Shown: positions 34,146 to 45,946 of the stretch, piece by piece
How the letters are laid out: every line of letters begins with the position of its first letter
Numbering within the stretch: the stretch's first letter is position 1
Origin: Naematelia aurantialba
Lineage: Eukaryota > Basidiomycota > Tremellomycetes > Tremellales > Naemateliaceae
Direction of reading: 5' to 3'
NCBI GenBank assembly: GCA_021527695.1
Contig: JAKFAO010000010.1
Span: 310,001 to 374,000, forward strand
DNA length: 64,000 nucleotides
Made by a program: the position numbers and the translations under genes
Notes under the pieces: generated by a model
Told to the model about the DNA's origin: nothing
What the model saw: the letters and a program-made list of their open reading frames with translations, nothing else
The model's database searches: none

Positions 34146-36350
34146 ATGGACGGCGCAGGACCTTCGACGGACCAGGTGCCACTGCCACCGCTCAAGAACC
34201 CAAAGTACCGCCACATCTCGCGCAGTGCAGCGAAGCGCGAATCGGTTCAGCTCCTAGGGAGCATCAAGGACTTGCAGCTACGTTTCGCTCAGGCCGGGCT
34301 GGAGCACCGCCCAGGAGTCGGCGTGGGGACGCGGGGGCTGTCTTCGCTGGGTGAGCAGGATGAGGACGATTCCGGAGATCACGGAGGTGCAGGAGGAGTG
34401 GGGGGCGGAGTGGGGTATGTGCTGGGGGAAGGAGAGGAGAACCAGCCGCCTGGGCTACGGCCGAGGGCAAAAGAGCGACAGCCGTGGAAGGAGGTCGATA
34501 TGGAGCGAGTGGACAGGGATGTCGCTAGTCGCGAGGTGCGGGGACTGCTAGAAGCGCTAAGAGTGTCCTGGGACATATGGGCTCTCAGCAGCTCGCCGAG
34601 CTCGGCGCACGTCCCGTCAAGTCCTGTCCGAGCAACGGAGAATCAGTCGACACGTCTAGGCCATGCACCGGATGACCGCAATACGCGGCCTGTGCTGGTC
34701 CAGACTGCTCAGGCGATTCGGCGGGTGCGCAAGCTGGCACTCTCCGTCTCGGCGTCGCATCACACACTACATTCGCAGAGACGAGCATCAACACCCCTGC
34801 TTGCACCGCCACGGAACTTGAAGCCGCGGTCCTCGATCTCCACCCCGTCGCGTCCTGCTGTGCCGCTCCCACGGGCGGTAGCGTATGGTGTGCCTGAACG
34901 GCGATCGAGCCTCGGGTCTCTTGTCCCCGAGCAAGCGCCAGACGATCTCGCCCATCTCCGCAAAGCTGCTCTCGAGGTTCTAACCAGCCTACGGATCCTC
35001 GAGGAAAAACTACGCCTTCCCCCTTCAGCTGCAGCAGACACGCTCAGCCCCGGATATCGTCCAGAAACATCGTCGCCTCTTGAGATGCAATCGACCGGGT
35101 CTTCTGCGGTGGCAGAGCCAGGGTTGACGGCACCGATGTCTCAGCGCCCGGGATCGTCGTTGTCGGCTTCGGGGTATTCAGAAGAGATTTACTCGGACGA
35201 CGAGGACGAGTACAACCTCAATGTGCTGGCTCAGGAGGGCGCGGACCAGCACGCCGAAACATGGGAGGAGCGGATCGTTTCGGAGGACAGGCAGTATCGG
35301 CCCCTGAGCGACGCCGAGGACAAGGAACGGCACGCAAGAGATTGTGTGCGCCGGTGGATGGGGGCGGTAGAGAGGCTGTTCTTCGGCGCCGAGTCGGAGA
35401 TTGCCACAGCCGATGAGGAAGACGAGTGGGTGCGCGAAGAGGGTTGGGAGGGGAAACCGCTGCGTAAGTCATGCGAGCCTCGACCACCTGGACCCAGTCA
35501 TGCAGGTCCTGCAAGCTGACGATAGGCAAGTGCGCGCCCACGCATGCCTTGTGTCCTACCTCCCGCTGAGCCTGCAATTGCAGCTCCCGCAGCCGGCGTC
35601 CCCAACGTTTCAGACCGAATTTCTGTGCAGACTTTCGTGGGTTTCTCCGTATCTCCGTTTCTCCACTGTGGCAGCGTTGTACCGGGAGTGCGCTGAGGCC
35701 ACGCAGAGACGGGTACATACTAGCCCAGGCATTCAATGCGGGTCTGGACCGGTCGGCCAAGGCTTGGGGATACATTGCAGATGAAGATGTGCACAACACG
35801 CTGGCCCCAGGGGCGTCAGTCGCGGATGCAGGCGGAGGAGCAACGACGCCTGGCGATGAGCCGAAACGCGAGAAGGAGTGGACGTTTCGGCGTGTGAGGA
35901 ACTTGACGTGCTGGGCTGCGTGGGTCCGCCGATATGGCAGAGAATATTGCTGATCGTCGTAGAGCGTTGCGCTTGCGGTACCAGCTCCCTATCCACCTGC
36001 CTGTTCAGTCGACCTCGGCTTTGGGGCCAATGCCAGCCCCGACCAAATCGGCGCCTCCTCTGGCAGCTCCTCCCGCCTCGACATCCCCTGCTCTAACAGC
36101 TACTCCCGTCTCAACATCCCCTGCTCTTACACTTGATCCCGCAGCGACAGGCCCAGCATCATTGGCAGGAGCTCCATCGTCCATGTCGACGACCTCCAAG
36201 GTCGATGTGGCGCTCAAAATAACGTTTGACCCGCTAGTGGTGGCGAAACGGTCGGACGGGTGGGAGGGCATGCTGGGCGAAGCGGTGAGCCAGTGGGTGG
36301 GGGAGGTTGCGCGCGAGGCCCGGGAGGCAAGGAGAAGGGCTGCCGAGTAG
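34146..36350 (+). CDS. Conserved fungal protein of unknown function (SDGxxLAxAFN-type)
   Basis: I do not know a function. A long first exon (34146 to about 35464) encodes a basic, disordered N-terminus (PLPPLKNPKYRHISRSAAKR), helical stretches such as LAHLRKAALEVLTSLRILEEKLR and an acidic block (YSDDEDEYNLNVL). Splicing to an exon ending in FQTEFLCRLS, then DGYILAQAFNAGLDRSAKAWGYI, and after an intron at about 35922-35962 to AALRLRYQLPIHLP, rebuilds a continuous conserved-looking core. The alternatives give stops. The rest is a Pro/Ala/Thr-rich linker and a final module (TFDPLVVAKRSDGWEGMLGEAV) ending in basic residues and a TAG at 36348-36350. The layout resembles proteins seen in other basidiomycetes, but no catalytic motif, signal peptide or membrane segment is visible. 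Confidence 0.65.
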
Positions 36351-36980
36351 GGGTATGCGCAGTATGCATATGTTGACGATCGCACGAGCGGATGCATTGT
36401 TGTTGTGAATGGCGAATGCGTGGCCACGCCGCCACGCGACATTTTGTTGGGCTCGTAGAGATTCGGGTGGCCTACATTCCAGTCTTGGATTGTCCTTTCA
36501 TCCTACTTGAGCTGCATAATCATTCTCTGTTCTGGATCGTCTGTGCCAGTGGCTCTGGCTGGTGTCGAGCTTCAACGCAGTGCGCCTCTTCCGTCGCACA
36601 AGTGAGATTACCCTGGTCCGCCCAAAGGGACGTTTATCGGCTCGTGTGCGAGTGACGAAACGTCTTCGCCGGTAGCAAGACGTAGATATACTCGCCGTTT
36701 GCGGTGCGAGCAAGGCTCCTCTCGACGCACGATCAAGAGTCCTCTCCACTGCACTAGCAAGTCTCTTCGCTTTCGAGCAAGGAGGGCCGGATTAGCGGAT
36801 TGGTGGATCGATAGGCGCTCTGTGGTCTCGGTGGACTCAATCGTGCAGTGCGCGCTGCGAGCTACGTGCTGCGTAATACTGTTCCTGCTAGATCGGGGAT
36901 AGGTAATCGGTAAAGGCAGACTCAACTAGAGCAGAACCAGCGCAGAACCAGCGCAGGCGTAGAGGAGCCGAGGAGCCGAG
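36351..36980. other. Intergenic region before TFIIS
   Basis: About 630 bases with no recognisable coding exon. The minus-strand open frame 36608-36925 has no homology motifs. Presumed 3' UTR and promoter. Confidence 0.5.
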
Positions 36981-39225
36981 ATGGACGTCGACACGCTCTC
37001 GGTGCTGGTCAAGGACCTGAACGAGGCGAATGCGGGCAACAAGACCGATGTATGTATTGGTTTCTTGGACCGACTCGCACCCCCCTCCACCTTCATCTCC
37101 CTCCGGCGTCGCAGCCCCCTCCGGCATCACAACTCCCTCTTGCCCCAAAGCTCCCTTGGTCTCGCCTCCCTGATGCGTCAACCCCCCAATCCCCTCTCAC
37201 CTCCTGACTCGCAACGCCAGCCGGAGCGAATGCATCGTGGTTGACCCAACGACGCTCGGTGCTGACGCTCTACTCCTACCCTATAGGCAGTCCTGGACCT
37301 GCTTGCGCAGCTCAAGAGCGAGGTCAAGCCGACGGAGGATCTGCTACGGGTACGTGCTTCGTCTGTTCTTCCATCCACCATCCACTATCGACCATCCTCT
37401 ACCCTTCGTCTGTCATCCCTGTTATGTTTTATCTAGCATGTCTATCCTCCATCCCATCTCCGCCTCCATCCCATTCTCGATCCTCTCCCCTCGTCCGTTT
37501 ACCTATCAAACGATGCCCTCGGCCCCAATGTCCCATCCGCTGACGCACGCAGCAATCCAAAGCAGGTCTCGCTGTGGGCAAACTCCGCAAACACTCCGAC
37601 GGGCGCATAGCGGCGCGCGCGAGCGAGGTCGTAAAGGTGTGGAAAGAGGCGATTGATGAGAGCAAAGGCAAACGGAAGCGAGAGGAGGGCGAGGTCAAGG
37701 ATGAGGGCGGGAAGAGGGTCAAGGTGGAAGGTGGGTCGCGTGCCAGGAGAACAGTTCTCCCAATACCCTCCCATCTCTGCGCACTCGCATCGGCGATCGT
37801 CGGCTGAAATCATCGAACATCACGCTGACCCAGCCAGCTGGACCATCGACCAGTGCCTCCCCCTCCGCCACACCCAACATCAAATCCGAGTCCAAGACCA
37901 AAGTCAAATCCGAGTCTAAGCCGGGATCCGACGCCACGCCGACCCCCGCACCGGAGACACCCCTCGATGAGCACCCGCCAAAAATGTTGACCACTATTGA
38001 TCTGGCGCGCAAGGTGCCGCGCACGCACAAGGCGGATGGATATACGGCCCAGCTGAGGGCGGAGGAGAACGACGGCGAGGACGTGAGGGATAAGAGCGTG
38101 CAGGTGTTCTATGATGCCCTGGCGGCGGATTCTACCGCTGGTACGTCTTCCTCCCGTGGAACAGTTTTTCTCCCCCGCACGGATCAGCGAGGCCCAGTGG
38201 CACGGAAATAATCCTTCTTCCGCATGCCCAAACGGGGGCAGGACAGGGAGTTGGCAGTCACTGTGAGGCTGGTACATGTGTAGACGATCGCGTGTCACAT
38301 CTACGACTGGAGGGAGACGCGAGCGGGCTCTTCGCCCTCCCTGGCGTCCATGGCATGGGTACTGTAGAAAGCGCTGAAGCGACGGCATTGGTGCGCATCT
38401 TGCTGACGCTCGATCACAGACAAGCGGTTACTGGGGAAGAAGGCAGCTGGGATCGAGAAGGCTGTGTGGAAGAGCTTTAACTGCTCCACTGGAAACGACT
38501 ACCGGGCCAGTAGGTCGGCCGACGTGTAAGGAAGACTCGGCGCTTATTCTGCCTGCAGAGGTTCGGTCGTTGTTTTTAAATCTCAAAGAGAAGACGAATC
38601 CTGGTCTACGAGATGCTATCGTCACGAGTCAGGAGGGATTTTCACCGGAGGACATCGCGGTCATGTCGAAAGAAGTGCGCTTGAGACGTCCATCCTCTTC
38701 TATCGTTTTGGTCCCTTGCCTCGCATCGACGCACTCAGACGACGTTCTTTACCGCTCATCTTCTCGATGCTGATTTCCACAGGCAATGGCTTCCGATGCC
38801 ATCAAAGCAATGAACCAGGCTCTCGCAGAAGAGAACCTATTCAAAGCTAAAGCAGTAGGAGAGACCACAGTACGCCGACTGATTCTCGACCTCGGCCCAG
38901 GCTAACGTCCACAAACAGGCAGAAACAGACGCATTCAAGTGTGGCAAATGCGGAGCAAGAAAGACCACCTACTACCAGATGCAGACGCGCAGTGCCGACG
39001 AGCCTATGACGGTGCGTGGTCGCCCGACTGCTATACCTGCTACCATGCTGACTTTGTGCTAGACTTTTGTCACGTATGTTGCAATGTCCATATTCTGCCA
39101 TAAAGCTGATGTGAATTGTCTGTGTTTGCACTTCGTAGATGTACAGTCAGTATCTGGTCTCTCTGGTTGACTCTGCGCTGACGCTTTGTTTTCAGAATTG
39201 CAAGAACCGATGGAAGTTCAGTTAG
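36981..39225 (+). CDS. DST1: Transcription elongation factor TFIIS
   Basis: Stimulates RNA cleavage by backtracked RNA polymerase II. Domain [41 protein letters not shown] and [20 protein letters not shown], from three exons. A Lys/Ser/Pro linker follows (37640-37960). Domain [54 protein letters not shown] and [17 protein letters not shown]. Domain III is a zinc ribbon ([22 protein letters not shown] then TCTNCKNRW) carrying the RSADEPMT block, which contains the acidic pair needed for cleavage. The last exons are tiny (ACTTTTGTCAC and ATGTACAG) before NCKNRWKFS and the stop at 39223-39225. About nine or ten exons in all. Domain order matches the family; assignment is firm. Confidence 0.92.
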
Positions 39226-39444
39226 ACAGTCGCTTGGCATCATTCTGGGCCCTCCATGCATGTCCCCATTCAAGTGTGATGCTCCTCAAGCGTCTATATA
39301 TCACAGCTATTAATCCGTGGCCGGCGCAGATAACGCCGTAAAATGCCGCCTGAGTGGCAACTTTTAGCCTCCATGTCGGGCTCTTTCTGCAACGTTCGGT
39401 GAATCTTTAGTATTTCTGCAGTGCACCAAAAGCGAGTTCATACC

Positions 39445-42059
39445 ATGGACGCAGGTTACGGTACGTGGATGCCTCGGCAGTGCGCGACGGCTACAAGAGC
39501 TGACGGAGTGGACAGACGCCCTCGAGGCTGCGGCCTCTTCTTTCGCAAAGTCGAAGGATAAGGGAGAGGATGATGGTACGTGCACCCCTCACGACTTTCA
39601 ATACCTGACTCTTTCAACACCTGACTCTTTCCAGGTCGAAGCCACAGGAGTAGTCATCGAGACCGCGATGCTGATCGCGATCGCGGACACGAGAGGGAGC
39701 GTGAGCGTGATCCGCGGGAGAGGCGACACCGTGACGAGCGTGATCGTGAGGATCGATACCGCGACCGAGGGGACCGCGACGGTGGGCACCGGGACCGAGA
39801 CAGGGAAAGGGATCGAGACAGGGACAGGGATTACCGCGATCGTGAGAGAGGAGGGTACGACGGGTACGACCGCGCGCCGCCCCCTCGGCGTCGTCGGGAA
39901 GAGCTGGATACTGCTGCAGAACCGATGGGCGGGCCGAGAGAACGCCTCCCGCCGAGACGCTACGAGGACGAGCAGTTCGCCCAGCCTATGCGACAGTATT
40001 CCCCTCCGCCGCGCGGACGGCGGGACGACTTTGGGGCCGGCCCAGGCCCTATGGAAGGCCGCGGCGGAGGCGGCTACGGCGGTGATGGCGGCGGTGGGGG
40101 CGGCGGCGGCTGGCGTGGGGGAGGTGGTGGTGGTGGAGGGTACGGAGGGGATAGAGGCGGGAGGGGTGGAGGGCGAGGAGGAAGGAGGGGGCCTCCAAGT
40201 CCGCCTCGAAGTCCTACTCCGCCTGGGACGCAGCCGCTCGAAGACCGCCACGTCGAGAACAGTCTGTGGGACGTCCGGCCGCAAGTGTTTGCAGGCATTG
40301 GCGCGCTAGAGGCAAAGATGACTGGTGAGTGCTCGCGAAAGCCCAACTTCTCCTTTGAAAATACCTCCAAACCGATGTTCGGATCATGTATCATGCCAAG
40401 CGGACACATGATCCGAACAAAGTCGACACTGAACACCTATTATGCGGACACGAAAGGGCAAAAGCTAATCCGCCCAGGCATGTTCACGTACGGGCCTGGT
40501 CGTGTCGCGCCACCTGCGCATCTCGGCATCCCATCCGGTCTCATCGCAGGCTCGTTCCCCCCTTCGGGCGTCGGCGCCAACACGTCGCGCCAGACCAAGC
40601 GGCTGTACATTGGCGGTATCACCGAGTCGATGACGGATGAGAGCCTGAAGGATTTCTTCAACAACCTTATGCGCGAACACAAGCTTGCTGCAGAGGGCGA
40701 GGGAGATCCCGTCGTGCAGGCACAGATCAATCCCGAAAAGAGCTTTGCTTTCCTCGAGGTTAGTTGTGTACCTACTCATCTACTTCTCAACTTTCATGCC
40801 TCCCTGTCTTCCCCTTTGCCTCTCCCTTCTTCACGTTGAACTGCGTTCCCTTTGAATCGATGTTCCCCTTGGATCGCCCTTCCCCTTGAATCGCGATCGG
40901 TTCCCTAGACCATCGTTATCATTCCTTGAACGGGCTGGCTCTGTCGAGAGCGATGCTGACTGGTGCCTAGTTCCGCTCGTCAGACGAAGCCACCGCGGCG
41001 GTCCAGTTTGACGGAACCAAGTACGAAGACCAAGAGATCCGAGTCCGTCGACCAAAAGACTTCATGGGCATCGACCCAGTGCTCGCCATGTCTGGAGGCA
41101 TGACATCCGACTCGCCCAACAAACTGTTCATTGGCGGTATCCCTACGTATCTCGAGGAAGAGCAAGTATCGGAATTGCTCAAGAGTTTCGGCGAGCTCAG
41201 GAGCTTCAATCTCGTCAAAGAATCGACCGCCGGCGGACCGTCCAAGGTCAGTATTACTACATTTGCTGATTGGGATCCGCATGCTTATATTGTCCAGGGC
41301 TTTGCGTTTTGCGAATACCTCGACCCGGCGAATACCGATCTGGCTATTCAAGGTCTGCACAACTTCCAGCTTGGAGACCGCTACCTCGTTGTCCAGCGAG
41401 CCGAAGTCGGTCGAAACACCGGCGCCATCTCTGCCATCCCGGGCACTGCTGGCTTCCTTGCCTCTGCCGGTGAGCTCTCAATTTCCAGGTGGTTGTGCGA
41501 TTGTTGACATCTACAGTCCCCAACATTCTCAACAGCACGGCCGAAGCGCCAACCTCACGTGTCATGCTCATGCTCAACATGGTCACTCCAGATGAGCTGT
41601 ACGACGACCAAGAATACCAGGACATCCTCGAAGACATCAACGAAGAGTGCAGCAAGTACGGCGAGATTGAAGGTGTGCGTATCCCGCGTCCTACGCCCAA
41701 GAGCAAGAGATGGGAGCCGGCGGATTCAGCTGCGCTCACAGCGGAGAAGAATCGGCGGGCCGACGAGATTGCTGGTGTCGGCCGGGTCTATGTGTGCTAC
41801 AAAGATGTGGAGAGTGCCGATAAGGCCATGAAGGCCATCGGGGGCCGGCAGTTTGGAGGAAGGACTATCCTGGTTGCCAGTGTGCCCGAGGTGCGTAGAT
41901 CCCGAGCTGATTTTCGAGTTTGGTCGCTGACCCAGGGTGTAGGAGGAGTTCCTTGGCCCAGCACCCCCTCCACCGCCTCCCGAGGCACCACCTCCCGCGC
42001 AGGACCTCGACGCTGCTGCCACTGCTGCCGTGAATGACATTATGGCCGGGCTGATGTGA
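39445..42059 (+). CDS. U2 snRNP auxiliary factor large subunit (U2AF65-like splicing factor)
   Basis: Recognises the polypyrimidine tract at 3' splice sites. The first coding exon is 10 nt (MDA plus one base, 39445-39454), then LEAAASSFAKSKDKGEDDG. The long exon encodes an Arg/Asp/Glu-rich N-terminal domain (39635-39870) and a Gly-rich stretch (40060-40200). RRM1 follows from KRLYIGGITESMTDESLKDF, RRM2 from NKLFIGGIPTYLEEEQVSELL with GFAFCEYLDP, and the C-terminal UHM from MLNMVTPDELYDDQEYQDIL with VGRVYVCYKDVESADKAMK and GGRQFGGRTILV. The gene ends DLDAAATAAVNDIMAGLM at the TGA 42057-42059. The sequence at 40322-40478 is best read as an intron (GTGAGTGC to CGCCCAG), although it is open. The layout equals metazoan U2AF2. 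Confidence 0.92.
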
Positions 42060-42533
42060 GGAAGGCCAGGTGAAGGGAAGAGGGTGGGTGAATCTCAACA
42101 GGTCTCAGGTCGTTCCAAAAGCAGATAGGTCTGCAGTCTAAACAATTCTCATGTGGCATGCATCGTTCTCTATGCTATCTGCTGTGTGCTGTCTGCTGTG
42201 TGCTAGCTGCTGTCTGTGCAGTCTGTTGTCTCTGGCAGGTGTAGAGCGATGCATGCTCTATGCCGCGGTGGTGAGTCGCCTGATGACGCCAGAGGCGACG
42301 CGATCACGTTGATGATTTTACGTTTTCGGAGAGGGCGAGTCGTCGTCTCGCCATCCTAGTGTGTGACGGTCACTATACATTATACCTTGTCAACCAGCGC
42401 TCGCGTCGTCGTCAAAGCATGCCCTCATAGCGCCCGTCGCGACACCTGATACGCCGCCGCGAGACTTGATACGCCATACATCGCCCGCGCACCGAGCCCG
42501 ACCGGGCAGTGGGTCTCCAACTCGCGGCCGAAG
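42060..42533. other. Intergenic region with CTGCTGTGTG simple repeat
   Basis: At 42176-42235 an imperfect tandem repeat of GTCTGCTGTGTGCT occurs. No gene or RNA was recognised. It carries the 3' UTR of the U2AF gene and the promoter of the next. Confidence 0.5.
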
Positions 42534-44797
42534 ATGGCAGCCGGGTTGTTCACTGTGAGGCGACTGGTCGTTGGTCTGCCTGTGTTTTGGACGGGGGCCT
42601 GGCTCACGTATTATGGTATGTCGTCTTTGACTATAACTGGATCTCACTTGAATCCATGCCTCACTCTCAACTCGCCTATTTCCTGGCATCACGCTTCACT
42701 TCCTCTGAGTGTGGTTACATCCACATCACGCACCGCCAGACGAGTAGTTGCATCCACTCTTCACATCCTCGAACGAGTAGTTGCATCCACACTTCACATC
42801 CCCAGACGAGTAGTTGCATCCACACTTCACATCCCCAGACGAGTAGTTGCATCCACACTTCACATCCTCGAACGAGTGCGGGGAGTGTCTCCCATGCAGC
42901 AGCTACCACTCCCCCGTATCGTCCCTTTCCGTGAGGGCTATGTCGCAGTGTGGCGTGTAGTGTTCGTGGTCCGCCCTGACCAACAGCGTACACCGATACC
43001 ATCCGCCGCTCTCACATCCGGAACAGGAATCGGCTTCTGGCAGACACGCTCGCCCAGTTGCCCGGCGGGGAGGTGGATTACAGCAGGCCGGCGACAGATC
43101 TAGAGAAGGAGGCTTTAAAGACGCGGTGAGTTGATCCGACTGACACTGACCACCACTGTGTCTGGGTGTGGTGCTGATCGCTGATACTTACATGACAGCT
43201 TTGCGAGTCTCCGATTCGCCGGGCGATACTGGAATCCCTACGTCGAGTGGCGAGAGCAGGGAGCATGGGTCAGTGGGATGGACGTCTGGTAGACGCTAGA
43301 TGCTGATTGCGACGGACAGGAATGGGCGCTATGGAAGATCGTGCTGTCCACCCTCAGCCTCAAGATGTTCTACAATGGGTGAGCGAGACTCTATGACAGT
43401 ATCTGCCGAGGGGGACAGGCGCTAAAGCAGAGGCAGGGGTGTGCCGACAGAACGGCCAATACCAGACTTGCCGATCGAGCGGCCAGATTTCGAGCTTCTC
43501 TACGGCTCTGAGCAGACCGCCAAGTCGGCGGGGAGGAGCGACGATGTCAAGGTCACCGACAAGATGACGGTTACTTGGGTATGTTTTGGATATTGTTCCC
43601 TGCGCTGCTGCGCTGCGTGCCCGAAGGAGGTCACCACTGACATGGTTTGGCGCCTGCAGCTCGGCCAATCGACCTCGTACGTCACCATGGACAACCTGAC
43701 GATCTTGACCGATCCCGCCCTTTCGGATCGCACTCTGGAATCATGGCTCGCACCCACCCGACTGCGACCCCCGCCGTGCCGCCTCGACGAGCTCAAACGT
43801 GTCGATGTGGTCCTCGTGTCACACAAGTACGTCTTAAACTACTGTTGGGAACCGGAACCGATAAGGAAGAGGATAGATGTCGGAGCTGACCGCAGTAGTC
43901 ACTTTGACCACCTCGATCCAGCAGCCATCAAGGAGCTGGGAGATAGGTGCGAGTGGATTGTGCCGATCGGCGTGGGTGACTTTATGCGGAAACAGGGCGT
44001 GACCCGAGTCACAGAACTCGAGTGAGTGGGCTTCAAATCTTGATCATGCCGCAACTGGAAGGCGGACCTCATAGAGCGCATGGAGATCAGGAGATGCGAC
44101 ATAGAGCTGACTCGTGTAGCTGGTGGAAAGATACCAAATTCACTCTCAAGGGAGGAGAGAAGGGTGACAAGACATTCACCATCACTTCAGTCCCGCTCAT
44201 GGTGAGTAATGACCTCGTCTGGGTCAATGGGGAAGCCTGATCAGCCTCGACAGCACTGGTCGGCACGGTCACCAAAGGACACCAATGCCACCCTGTGGTC
44301 TGGCTTCCACGTCCGCTCCGACTCTGACCGTCCACGCAGCTTTCTCCATTTGGGCGATACAGGGTGAGTTCCTCTCGAGCCTCAATGACACATGTGGACC
44401 CGATGCTCATGTCACGACAGGTTCTCGCCTACACTCTTCCACGCCGTTGGGCGGGTATTCGGCCCAGTAGATCTGGCAGCGATCCCGATCGGATCGTACG
44501 AGCCCCGCTGGCACTTGCGGCAACAACATACGGATCCCGAAGGCGCGGTGGGTATGGCCATGTTGATGGAGGTGCGGAAGAGCGTGGGCGTGCACTGGGG
44601 TACATGGTTGATGTCTGATGAGCCTTGTGCGTCTCTTTCCCTGGAGCGGCGTCGGTGTGTTTGTAGGAAGAGCTGACGGGGACTCATGAGTAGATAATCA
44701 ACCTCCGAAGGATTTGGAGATTGCACGCAAGAGATTTGAGATTGACGAGAGTCGCTTCTGCGTGCTTCCAGTCGGCAAGACGATCATAGTAGAATAG
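42534..44797 (+). CDS. N-acyl-phosphatidylethanolamine-hydrolysing phospholipase D (metallo-beta-lactamase fold)
   Basis: Zinc hydrolase like mammalian NAPE-PLD and yeast Fmp30, acting on N-acyl-PE, likely mitochondrial. Exon 1 (42534-42615) encodes a hydrophobic N-terminus (LVVGLPVFWTGAWLTYY). It probably joins directly to 42987, where TDTIRRSHIRNRNRLL begins, removing a 371-base intron with a minisatellite. Later exons give SLRFAGRYWNPYVEWREQGAW and VTWLGQSTSYVTMDNLTILTDP, the metal motif SHNHFDHLD, ERCEWIVPIGV-like strands and FLHLGDTGFSP. They continue with GPVDLAAIPIGSYEPRW, MAMLMEVRKSVGVHWGTW and a short C-terminus (CVLPVGKTIIVE), stop 44795-44797. The HxHxDH motif is split by an intron whose acceptor is a CAGTAG pair. 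Family assignment is strong; the 5' exon join is inferred. Confidence 0.88.
42735..42885. repeat. 33-base minisatellite in NAPE-PLD intron 1
   Basis: About four and a half copies of a 33-base unit containing GAGTAGTTGCATCCACACTT followed by CACATCC(C/T)CAGAC. It lies in the first intron. The unit is a multiple of three, so it creates an artificial open frame on both strands. Confidence 0.88.
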
Positions 44798-45045
44798 AAC
44801 TACATTACTGCACTGCCTGCATTATTGCACTGTCTGCATTACTGCACTGACTGTACGGATTGCATCTGGAGAGCCAGAGCGTCATATTGGAACGAGGGTC
44901 GTCATCCGGAGAGCCAGAGATATCGTATTGGAACGAGGGTCTGGCAGGGTAGAAGGGTAGACTTCAGAGTGATGCTGTGATACATGCCATGCAATACGAT
45001 AAGAACGGTGTCGAGCCAGACGAGACTTGATGCGGATAGATCCGA
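44798..45045. repeat. Two short tandem repeats between convergent genes
   Basis: At 44802-44855 a unit of about 17 bases (TTACTGCACTGCCTGCA and variants) occurs three times. At 44868-44950 a unit near 45 bases (GGAGAGCCAGAG...TATTGGAACGAGGGTC) is duplicated with changes. The region separates the NAPE-PLD and TIM8 3' ends. Confidence 0.75.
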
Positions 45046-45772
45046 CTAGTGCAGTTGGTTCTTCTGCGCCTCGATTTGGCGGACGATGAACAGGCTAGAG
45101 TCGAGGAAGCGGTCGACGCAGTTCTCGAGACACGACGCTTCGGACCGACTGAATTTGGAGCCTATTGAGCCGGTGATACAGCTAAGGTGGTTAGCTCGAG
45201 GCAAGCGTTCTCCTTGAAGCGAGCAGCAGAGGGCGGCGCAGTGGAAGCGAGCGATACAGGGTCGCGAAGTAGAAGCGGGAATGACCAGGGGGAGTAGTGG
45301 AACCGAGCAATGCAAGGCGGCGCAGTAGAAGCGAGAATGACGAGGGGAGCAGTGAAGACGGGAATGACCCAGGGAGTAGTGGAGGAGACGGGAATGACAA
45401 GGCTGCAGTGGACGCCGGGACAGCAACTAGGACAGGGAGAACGAAATGCAGCGAAGAGAATTTACGTGTTCCAGCCTACAGAGTGTGAATGATCAGCTCT
45501 CTTGTCCACAGAGCAGGTTATGCTCAACCAGACTCACAAGTGTTGGTGAGCTCATGTACCGAAGCCTGGAGCTTTGCTTTAGCCTGCCTATTCTCCGATC
45601 AGCTCGCCGCTGAGAAGAGACAAGAGAAGACGAGGGAGGTATAGGCGTACTCTTGCTCCAGGAAAGCCTCGAGTTCTGCCTGCAGTCACGTCAGCTGGAA
45701 CACAGTTGCAATACCCAGAGCAGAGCTGACCTTGCTCGCTGCGTCGAACTGGGGGATCTGTGATGATGACAT
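45046..45772 (-). CDS. TIM8: Small Tim chaperone Tim8, five exons with a 10-nt microexon
   Basis: Intermembrane-space chaperone that works with Tim13 to escort hydrophobic precursors. Exons 45772-45731, 45679-45651, 45587-45538, 45475-45466 and 45181-45046 total 267 nt, giving 88 aa, with every junction GT..AG and in phase. The product is MSSSQIPQFDAASK followed by AELEAFLEQEQAKAKL. The Tim8-type twin CX3C motif follows: CWNTC then, after GSIGSKFSRSEAS, CLENC, and the C-terminal helix VDRFLDSSLFIVRQIE. The 10-nt exon GCTGGAACAC supplies the first Cys-Trp-Asn part. The last intron (about 285 bases) is filled with diverged GGGAATGAC/GTAGAAGCG repeats. It is divergently arranged with FAM32A, only 174 bases between starts. 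Confidence 0.93.
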
Positions 45773-45946
45773 TTTGTATGTAAGAGATCAATGGTCTGTA
45801 GGTGGCAACGACGCTTTTGCATCTTGAAATTCCACCCTGACGTGGTATTTTGCTTGAGGATGGAGGATTCTGATAAGCCTCTCAACGGTCGGTGGCGCTG
45901 GTCGTCGTTTCTAGTCAGTTTACCTTTGGACACTGGTCGCCACGCC

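Noticed and set aside
40322..40478. Open extension in U2AF between the Gly-rich part and RRM1
   Set aside because: It has GTGAGT at its start and CGCCCAG at its end and no homology; treated as an intron, though retention cannot be excluded.
42509..42934. 141-codon frame with SSCIHTSHPQT repeats
   Set aside because: Product of the 33-base minisatellite in an intron of NAPE-PLD.
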